From the NCBI GenBank assembly GCA_033032865.1, contig JAWHQI010000714.1:62001-126000 (forward strand): 64,000 nucleotides of DNA, in the 5' to 3' direction. Positions 56,262-64,000 of the stretch are shown here, piece after piece. The notes below the pieces were generated by a model. It was not told where the DNA came from, ran no database searches, and worked only from the letters and a program-made list of their open reading frames with translations. Position 1 is the stretch's first letter, and each line of letters opens with the position of its first letter. The position numbers were made by a program, and so were the translations under genes. Origin of the DNA: Dactylorhiza incarnata. Taxonomy: Eukaryota; Streptophyta; Magnoliopsida; Asparagales; Orchidaceae.

Positions 56262-57242
56262 TATTGGGTTTTTCATGAACCATACATTATATGTAGGCGC
56301 TGCGAAAATAAAGAGAAACAAACCAAAAGACTTTGATCGGGCCATGAATATTGAATCAAGAAGTTAACAAAATTGCTAGGTATGAAATTACCTTTGCGGG
56401 ATTGGATCAAATCCAACCTAGATGCTCCAAGAAGAAGATTCCTGTTGGCGGCAAAGAGAGTTCTTACGTAGAATTATGTCTACGTCTCTACAGTGATCCA
56501 CACGAGCCAGGAGAAGAACGACTGCACCTTGCACTTCCACGAACTGCTAGGTTCGCTCCAGGAAGAACAAACACGGCGACGACCGCCGGAGAAGAGGTCG
56601 GCGGAGGCGAACGGGCGGCGGAACACTTCCGTCGGCTAGGGCGAGAGGCGGAACTCTTCCGTCGGCTGGATTCCTTTGTAAGTGATAAGAACCCTAAAAG
56701 AAGGTCTATTTATACCTAAAGCATAAACAGGCTTCTAGAAGAATCGCTATCCGCAGACCACACAGCAGAATAGGGGCTTCTGTTACAATTCGTCGGGATT
56801 CCACGGAACAGCATTCGTCGAGTTTTCACGGGACAATCCGACGAATTCCGACGAATCACATCAGACGGCAACATTTGCCGAGTTAAGGATCTCTGTAACA
56901 ATTCGTCGGGATTCCACGGAACAATCCGACGAATCCGACGAATTCCGACGAATCATATCAGACGGCAACATTTGCCGAGTTAAGGATCTCTGTAACAATT
57001 CGTCGGGATTCCACGGAACAATCCGACGAATCCGACGAATTATATCCGACGAATTCCGACGAATTCCGACAGCAACATTTGCTTCACCTCCCCGATTCTA
57101 TTTGGTGATTGGTAACCTTTACCAACACAGTCAATCTTCCAACTTCTCCACATGCTCTTTTGTGCGACCCTGCAGGCTCATATCGCGTTGGCAGTGACAT
57201 TACATGTTTGACCACTTCGAGATCACAATGGTAACTCCAACA
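56262..57242 (-). mobile_element. Solo LTR (copia-like ends) inserted in the LINE
   Basis: Ends are TATTGG (from TGTTGG) and CCAACA, and a perfect five-base duplication GTTGC is at 56,257-56,261 and 57,243-57,247; 981 bases. Read on the minus strand, U3 contains the TCGTCGG/CCGACGA array, the TATA box TATAAATAG lies at 56,706-56,714 and the leader is 56,262-56,700. The 122-codon frame at 56,351-56,719 runs against the LTR sense and is not a gene. Confidence 0.85.
56706..57075 (-). promoter_or_regulatory. U3 array of TCGTCGG/CCGACGA repeats and TATA box
   Basis: Three tandem units begin at about 56,778, 56,891 and 56,988 (spacing 113, then 97). Each has AATTCGTCGGGATTCC followed by two or more CCGACGAATTCCGACGAA-type palindromes. 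The minus-strand TATA box is at 56,706-56,714, downstream of the array in the LTR sense. Confidence 0.6.
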
Positions 57243-57247
57243 GTTGC

Positions 57248-58085
57248 TTTGGTGGTCTATAAATAGTCTATTGTCGACACATGATTGGCTGCTCAAGCAT
57301 AGATTATGCGAGGATGCTCAATGCCCGTGGAGTTGTGGGGAGCTGAAATGATCAATCACATTTTCAGTGAGTTTAAGTTTATTATTTTAGAAGTGCTCCA
57401 GATTAAACTTAAATTTGGGACCTTCCATATTCCCACCCAGTATATTAGAGTTCCTGCGCATGGAATCTGATTCCAATAGAACCTCCTTTAATGTCAAATG
57501 CATCTTATCAATTATATTCAATGTATGGAAAGCACGCAACTGCTTGGTTCATGGCAGACCCTCTGTGCAGTCGGCCTCTATCATTATAAACGCCATCAGT
57601 GATTCATCTCATGGGAACAAGACTGTCCACAGTAACCAACAATCAACTTGGACTTCCCCACCCCTTGGAATGATTAAGGTAAAAATTGATGACTCTGTTA
57701 GGGAGAATGGCATTGCCGTCCTGGGATGTGTTTTGCGCGATCACTTGGGCACTTTTGTTACGGTGAAGGGTGCCATGTATAGAAGGAGATCTATGGATAT
57801 GAATAATTTTAGAAGTGCATGAATTGGGCTTGACCTTGCAAAGACTCTTTTCAACTCAACTAATGGTATCATTCTTGAGGGAGACTCCACTGAAGTATTC
57901 TCCAAGTTAAACTTCATTCTCAATGGGATGTATAATGGATATTTCGAATCAAGATTTGATCTTCTCTTGAAGGATGTTCCAAAGATCATGATATCCCAAG
58001 TTGATCGAAGGGCCAATAAAGCAGTGGATTATATATCAATTATTGCTTATTGTGATGATTTTGTTGGGAAGGAGGAATGTCTCTA
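57248..58085 (+). pseudogene. LINE, third piece: zinc-finger remnant and RNase H domain
   Basis: The first part (STHDWLLKHRLCEDAQCPWSCGE, about 57,270-57,345) fits the zinc-finger segment of plant LINE proteins (TRD.L......C..C...E). After a stop and VWKARNCLVHG (about 57,520-57,550) comes an RNase H domain: WTSPPLGMIKVKIDDS, VLGCVLRDHLGTFV (57,640-57,760), a stop at about 57,820, and GIILEGDSTEVF (about 57,865), which carries the expected acidic residues. The domain helps remove RNA during copying in LINEs that carry it. Stops and missing parts show it is inactive. Confidence 0.7.
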
Positions 58086-58190
58086 ACCAAAGTCCTATCG
58101 CAGTTACTCCTTTTTGATTATGCGTGATGATTTTGGTTGGGAAAGAGGAATGCCTCTAACCAAAGACTTAGCAGTTACTCCTTTTTTATT
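58045..58190 (+). repeat. Tandem duplication at the LINE 3' end
   Basis: Two copies of a unit of about 70 bases, GATGATTTT(G)GTTGGGAA, AGGAATG(T/C)CTCTAACCAAAG, GCAGTTACTCCTTTTT, at about 58,054 and 58,125. Confidence 0.75.
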
Positions 58191-58215
58191 CTGCGCCGAT
58201 GTAATTTCCTTTTAT

Positions 58216-58292
58216 TATATATATATAGACATATATACATATATATATATACATATATATATACATATATATATATATATACATATATATAC

Positions 58293-58323
<31 letters not shown>

Positions 58324-58466
58324 CATATATATATACATATATATATACATATACATATATATATATACATATACATATATATACACACATATATATATAC
58401 ACACACATATATATATACACACATATATATACATATATATATACATATATATATACATATATATAA
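58216..58466. repeat. TA/CA microsatellite
   Basis: About 250 bases of alternating pyrimidine-purine sequence (TATATACATA variants, with CACACA parts around 58,383-58,425). Long Tyr/Ile-rich open frames occur on both strands and are only a result of the repeat. It directly follows the LINE 3' end. Confidence 0.95.
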
Positions 58467-58610
58467 GTGTGAAACGGCACGGGCCTCCGGCCCTATGTGA
58501 GTGCAACGGTGTGGGCGGCGATATTTAGCGAGGGCGGCGACATATGAGCGGGTTGCGCCTACCTATGAGCGGACTGCGCCCGCATATGAGCACTGATTGT
58601 TATTCAAAAC
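58467..58610. other. Short CpG-rich block with a 21-bp repeat
   Basis: TATGAGCGG followed by TGCGCC recurs at 58,543, 58,564 and in part at 58,585 (spacing 21), after two GGGCGGCGA copies. The block stands out against very AT-rich neighbours. Origin unknown. Confidence 0.5.
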
Positions 58611-58776
58611 ATATATATATGAGTACTTGAAATAACTGTAAAAATATATAAATCAATATTCCTATATTTATTTTGTAAAAAAATTTATATGTTTACCAAA
58701 AAAATCAATTTCTCTCTACCTCTCTCTCTCTCCCTATCTCTATTCCTATCCCTCTCTCATGTAGGTATAAGAGGGC

Positions 58777-58784
58777 TATAAATA
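58777..58784 (+). promoter_or_regulatory. Candidate TATA box followed by CT-rich tract
   Basis: TATAAATA lies in a CT-rich stretch (58,710-58,835), a common core-promoter setting in plants. The first sizeable open frame downstream starts at 58,992. It could equally belong to an unrecognised LTR. Confidence 0.3.
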
Positions 58785-58991
58785 TTCCCTCTCTCTCTCT
58801 CCTCCTCCTCTCTTTTTTTTCTCTTTCTCTCTCTCCATTGTAAGGATGAGATCAAAAGCTTGTCTCATTTTGAATGGCTAAGATTTTTCTTACCCCTTCA
58901 AACTACTTCCTTATAGTAGTTAAAAATAAATAGTGTTGTCCTGCGAATAGAATGAGTTCAAAAGTACCCACAAAAATTTAGACCATTAGAT

Positions 58992-59429
58992 ATGGCTTCA
59001 TTAGATAGCATCTGTCAGATTTTGGAGGCAAAACTTAAAACTAGGCTATCAAAATCCCGCAACCAGCAAGAAACACGAAACCCATGCCGCATCCTCCTTC
59101 CCAATTCTAACCCCTCACGCTCCCTGCCACCCTGTACCCTATCTCGACCGAAGGTGGAGGCACTCTACAGAATGGTTCTTCTTCCACACCAACCAGCGAT
59201 AACCACAAACCGCTCATGCTGCACCCACAATTTCACTACGTCGTCCCTCTCCGCGTGGTTCTTCTCCTGCCGAAGCGCCGATCAGTTACTACTCCTCCTC
59301 TTTCCAACTTCCCTACAGATCGTCAGTCAGCCATGCTCCTTCTTCTTACCGTCGCGGGCTTCACACCACTGCCAAAGTTCAGAAACCTTGCCTCTCTCGA
59401 TCTCTGCAGCGCGATTCCAAGTTTCTTAA
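58992..59429 (+). CDS. Hypothetical 145-codon open frame, unrecognised
   Basis: Begins ATGGCTTCATTAG, a good plant start context, about 210 bases after a TATA-like site. The product is Ser-, Leu- and Pro-rich (MASLDSICQILEAKLKTRL...) with no motif I recognise. An overlapping frame (59,216-59,725) is of similar length, which weakens the case for either. It may be a gene fragment carried by a transposon, or chance. Confidence 0.2.
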   Translation: MASLDSICQILEAKLKTRLSKSRNQQETRNPCRILLPNSNPSRSLPPCTLSRPKVEALYRMVLLPHQPAITTNRSCCTHNFTTSSLSAWFFSCRSADQLLLLLFPTSLQIVSQPCSFFLPSRASHHCQSSETLPLSISAARFQVS

Positions 59430-61606
59430 GAACTTCAGAAAATGTTGTGAATACCCTAAGATCGCCGGTAAGGTTCTGCTTTCCTTCTCCCTCGAAATTT
59501 TGGATTTCTTCATCTATACATCTAGGTCAAGAAAAGTACTACTCCATGTTTCTTATTCCCTACAGACCGCCGGCTAGCCACGTGCCTTCCTCCACTAGCT
59601 TTCGAAACACCTTGTCTTCTCCAACAACTTCGGTTTTATTAACTTGCTCTACTGCCATTACATTACAAACATGTAGATCTATATTCATCAATGAATATAA
59701 TTTTAAATGCTTATTGCATCCTTAATTTGTCCTTTTAAAATCTCATTGTGGTTATTCCATGTATCTTTCGATTTCTATTTCTAAATAAGGATATTTCAAA
59801 TGTTCCTATAGATTTCAATGTTCATGTAGATCTATATTCATCAATGAAAATAATTTTGAATGATATTGGATGTATATTTCATAAGAAATTAATTGTTAAA
59901 AACAAAGTTTTAATTATGTTTGCACTTACTTGGCACACATCTACGCAAAGAAAGACAGTAAGGAGGAAGACAAAATATAGTTATTGGATCAAGAAGGGAT
60001 ATTTTTCTATGGTGAGACAGTATTGTTATGGTTAGCATGCACCATCATCTTCATATAATTGATCTCCATAGATGAGGAGAAATGTTTTTCATCTACAAAT
60101 GTTTTTAATTAGTAATTTCCTGTGATATGTTGTGTATTCATAGTAATGGTGCTTATGTATTTTGTGCTTACCCATCACAAAACAGACAAATTTAAAGGAA
60201 GAATGGGAAAATGAATCATTGGGACATCTAATGGTGCTTTCCATTTTACTTTAATTTTTAGTTTTGGGGTTCTCATTGATTGATTTTAAAAAAAGTCATT
60301 GTTCAACTTCTAAAATCATGAAGCAATTTATTTATATACAGGTAGAGCCCATGTAGCAGAGAGATAATGGGGCTATATCATTATTTGCTTTCTATTTTGT
60401 TTTTTAATCATGATTTATTCTATAATCATAAGTCATTCAGATTCAACGTTTTTCTTCAGTCATATTTTAAATGATAAGGTAACACCATAATTACTCTATG
60501 TAGTAATTATTATAATACTTATTCTATGTAGTAATTATTATCAGCTGATGAGTTAACTTTAATGTATCATTTGATGCACCGGCCAACATATACTGTAGAT
60601 TAATAGTGCAACGGTGGGGGCATATTGAATCATGGAGATGAACATCACACCTGTGCCAAATGCAACTTCCCCTCCGGAAACTGAAAGCAATTTACCAACC
60701 GAAACATACCGCTAAAGAGGACGGCCTCCTACATATGCATCAACTCAAGAGAGATTTTAAGCAACTAATTCTCGAAGAAGTGAACTCTATAGTATTCGAC
60801 AAAGCATTGAAGCATACACACCGGGTAACCTCCAATAAACCTCATAACTTAATTAATCAAACTAAAAAACACATTTAACTTCATGTTCACTTTACTTAGG
60901 CGCACTGCATAGTTCAGTCGAACAAATGCAAACTACGCAAGATCTACAACAAATACAGCAAACCACGACGAACTCATCCACTACCATGTCTACCAACCAA
61001 AATTTTCAAGGACCATCTACAAGGCTAAGTACTTCAACCTCACTAGATTACCAACCATTTATAATTCCTGATCCATTTTCTTTCTACTACCACCCCTAAT
61101 GTGCTTTAATTTTAGCGTCAAATGCCGACTCTAGCACTACATGCAATCATCATATTGTAGCACCAGTGTCAAATGCAACTTCCATTGAGGAAACCTCGGT
61201 TCTACCTTCGCCACCAACCGTACAAGGTGTTACTTCATTTCAACTTACTTACACATGCAAATGTAACTGCAAAAATAGAACTTGAATATTAAATTTGTGC
61301 CCATCATATTGTAGTTATTACGCATCGACAAACAATGAGAACTCAACGACGTCGACTATAGCATAGTCAAACCAGAGCCTCCCATCCAAGCATAAGCCAC
61401 CTTATTCAAGAATATGTTGCATATTTTTTGCATTTCAAATAGAAAACTATCACGATGTGCAATACTTCCACTGACAACTCATTGCAAAACGACATTCCTG
61501 TAAAATCCAAAAATTGAAGAAGATGTCCATAACATAGGTAATGAAACCTACTTACCCCCGAGAACATCTCGACGTAGAGGGAGGCCACCAATACATAGAT
61601 CGACGT
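59430..61606. other. No clear gene; short repeats and a possible coding remnant
   Basis: CATGTAGATCTATATTCATCAATGAA occurs twice in slightly different form (about 59,669 and 59,824). At 60,645-60,750 and 61,160-61,230 two related coding-like pieces (PVPNATSPPETE..LP; PVSNATSIEETSVLPSPPT) suggest the remains of a repetitive protein. The first is followed by RGRPPTYASTQER, which has an AT-hook-like RGRP. I cannot assign a family. Confidence 0.35.
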
Positions 61607-63180
61607 TGCAAGATTCCTCTCCCACACCGGAGAGTTCCCGGATCTTATGCACATAATCGCCGCCTTACGGTGACACCAACGCACGAGTTAATCGCCTCCA
61701 CAAGACGTTGATCCTGCCAGTAAGAATGATCAATCAGGCCAACATGAGATAAGAAGTAAATAAGTAAACAAGTCCACAATCACACATTTATATATATCCA
61801 AAAGAATACAAGTCCAACAATGAGTATAATTATCTGAAAGAGAGTAAGGGCTTATTCCCGGTACATGTCTAAAATAAAGTAAAACACACTCTCTTACTCT
61901 ACATCTATGCGGAAGCTATCAAACTCTCTTCAATCTATCGTCGGGTAGTGGTGTTGCGCGGAAACTGCTCCTTAGGTCTTGCCATCACGTCCTGTTGGTC
62001 GTACTACTGCTCAAGCTCCTCGGACCCCTTGTGTTACAGCCACATCCGACCGTTAGTCAAAAAGACTAAGCCAGTTTTATCCTCGCCTCCCCCCCCCCCC
62101 CCCCCCCCCCCCCCCCGTGACTCCTAGGTACTGAGCGAGAGGACGAAGCGGAGGACATCAAGGGGTAAAAGCAAAGAAGGTGGCACGGAACTACTAGCAA
62201 GCATGTACAAATAGAAAATTTGTCTATTCTAGCAGTTCTACTATACAATCTATAAATAAAAGTGATATAGAAAAGAAAAGCTCTAATAGTAGCAACAGAG
62301 CACAACGATCAAATAATAGCATTTGCACCAGTATAAGTAAGTAAAGTAGTGTATATAAAAGAAGCAGTTACGAAAGTAACCCTAACTTATATGAATGCTC
62401 ATACAAACTTATAAGTTAGATGATTTGGAACTAAGGTAAACTCATCGTATAAAAGAGCTCATACTAATTTATACGATGAGGTCTTGTTTATGAAAAGTTG
62501 TTATTCTATGATGTGCAATGATGCAACTCACACACTCAACTCTGTACGTACAGACATTTTGTTAGTTCCATTTGTTCGAGTGTGTCAACTAAGGTACCCC
62601 GTTGAGGCAAACAGGGCAATGGATCTGACAGGTCCACCTCTGGGCACCTTTCACTATCTCCCAGCCTAGACCTTATGTACTCCCCTAAGAACACACAGGG
62701 CATCCGCGTGCTATCTGGTAAGCACCACCTCTATCCCACATTTCGAGTCTCCACTCAGGTACACCCTGTTGAGGCAAACAAGGGCAGTGGATCAGGTCCT
62801 CGACTCCTAAGCTAGTATGACACCTCCCAGCCTATACCTTATGTATGCCCCTAAGAACACACAGGGTATCTGCGTACTATCTGGTATGAAACAACTCATA
62901 ATTATATTTCTCTAAGCCTCCAGCTCGCCAGACTGTCCAGTCCTCCATAGAGAACATCGGGCCTACCGCTCGCAGGACTAACCAGTCCTGATATCATAAA
63001 ATTCCCGAGCCTCCAGCTAGCAGGACTACTAGTCCTTATAACATTCCATCCCAAATTTGGGACAAGGTATACATTATCAAATTATCCTACTTAAACTACT
63101 CTTGTCTATCATTTAGTTGTACTTAGAAGTTTATGGTTAATCCTGGACTTCCTAAGGGCTACCCGGTGAAGGGCTCGTAG
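61607..63180 (-). mobile_element. Diverged LTR related to the LARD, cut by another LTR
   Basis: Starts TGCAAGATTCCTCTCCCACACCGG-like sequence, equal in order to 37,222 onward: GATCTTATGC, CGCCGCCTTACGG, CGACCGTTAGTCAAAAAGACTAAG and the CCTGGACTTCCTAAGGGCTACCCGGTGAAGGG block at 63,143-63,175. A 28-base C run (62,089-62,116) replaces CCTCCCCCCG of the other copy. A unit of about 168 bases is duplicated (62,585-62,720 and 62,753-62,885). It stops at 63,180 where a new LTR begins. Confidence 0.7.
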
Positions 63181-64000
63181 TGTAACATCCCCCAAAAAAC
63201 TAGACCCCTAGAGTTGTTTTGTCATGACTAGGTCATGACAAAACCCTAGGAAGCTTGAAGAGACCACTTGGCCTTAGGCTTGGAGGGGAAGAGCACCTTG
63301 GTCTGCAAATAGCAATTTCTAGTTACCAAGCTTAGGGTGGGAACTTAGGGGCTCACCTTGATCCCTTGACCCTGACATGACACTCCTAACCCTTTGGATG
63401 GTCCCTTAGAGCACCAAGGACCCATTAGGGTCAACCAAAGAGGCCAAGTTCACCAAAGTCAACATTAACCCTAAATTGCTCAAAGCAGCCTAGTTAGGCT
63501 CAATTGTCTTCTACCATGCCAAATTGACCTTGACCCTACCCTTATAAGGACATTAGGGACCCAATGGACCAAAAAGCCCCATCATGGGGCCACCAATGTG
63601 GACAATTTGACCTAAGTCAACTCTAGCCCTATTATGGTCAAATTGCCCTATTGTGGGTCAATTGGCCTCCACCTAGCCAAATTGACCCTACCTAGACCCT
63701 CCTAACCGTTAAGGGAGGCTAATGGGTCACTAACCACCCATTTGGGTCAACCCAGGTGGTCAATTTGACTAAAGTCAACTCAACCCTAATTTTAGGTCAA
63801 AAATCCCTATTTTGCCCATATCAAGCCCAATCCACTTGGGCTAGGCCTGATTGGAGTAGCCCATTAGCTTAGGAGGCTGATGATTACAAGGAGTTACCAC
63901 TCAATTTTTGTAAGTGATGACTAGGAGAGAGAAATCTCATTTTCCCCAAAATGGAGGAGAGAAAAAGAGAGGGATTAAGGGCATTCATGGCCAAAGGAAG
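63181..64000 (+). mobile_element. Start of a plus-strand LTR related to LARD U3, cut by window end
   Basis: Begins TGTAACATCCCCC, the sense-strand start of the LARD LTR family, here in the opposite orientation to the LTR it interrupts. AAAAGCCCCATCATGGGG (63,581-63,598) and numerous TTGACC/GTCAAC motifs at 63,430-63,800 match the LARD U3. No PPT precedes it, so this is a 5' or solo LTR. The remainder lies beyond the window. Confidence 0.65.

Noticed and set aside
56351..56719. 122-codon frame with ATG
   Set aside because: It lies in the leader part of a solo LTR, against the LTR sense. Ends and duplication show the whole stretch is LTR.
58114..58506. Open frames of 100-130 codons on both strands (Tyr/Ile/His-rich)
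   Set aside because: They are translations of a TA/CA microsatellite and appear on both strands with no motif.

Overview
The window is plant nuclear DNA made almost entirely of transposable elements. No intact host gene is visible. Evidence for a flowering plant is Athila-type Ty3/gypsy and SIRE-type Ty1/copia retrotransposons, tRNA-Met and tRNA-Asp primer-binding sites, plant-type LINE, MULE and Helitron remnants, and very low coding density. I cannot name the species.

Left part (1-24,368). From left to right: the 3' end of an Athila-like element (1-about 2,620); a solo LTR with ends TGTAGC...CTTACA (3,615-5,713); an LTR-like fragment (5,714-6,394); a SIRE-type LTR (6,395-7,532); a broken Helitron Rep gene (7,600-8,930); a minus-strand SIRE-type element that kept gag but has no pol (9,132-about 16,185); a MULE transposase remnant (17,100-17,640); and a decayed but structurally complete copia element, Copia A (19,040-23,642).

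Central part (24,369-58,085). This is a four-level nest. A LINE (pieces at 24,369-24,873, 55,807-56,256 and 57,248-58,085) was split by Copia B (24,874-55,801, duplication GTAAG). The 3' LTR of Copia B was split by a large non-coding LTR element resembling a LARD (29,507-55,619, duplication AGTGT). The 5' LTR of that LARD was split by a 12.7-kb Athila-type element (40,409-53,098). A solo LTR (56,262-57,242, duplication GTTGC) separately entered the LINE. The 3' LTR of the LARD carries a 2.7-kb inverted duplication (arms 29,573-32,300 and 32,854-35,582) whose two junctions lie in short microhomologies.

Right part (58,086-64,000). A TA/CA microsatellite, a poorly understood stretch with a candidate TATA box and a short open frame, a relative of the LARD LTR (61,607-63,180), and the start of an oppositely oriented LTR (63,181 to the end).

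The most interesting pattern is regulatory. At least five, probably six, different LTR families here carry a cluster of short CpG-rich palindromes just upstream of the LTR TATA box, each family with its own palindrome. In the Athila element the cluster is repeated inside the element, just upstream of the third (env-position) open frame, next to a TATA-like site, which suggests an internal promoter. The LARD family instead carries a dense array of TTGAC cores (W-box type).
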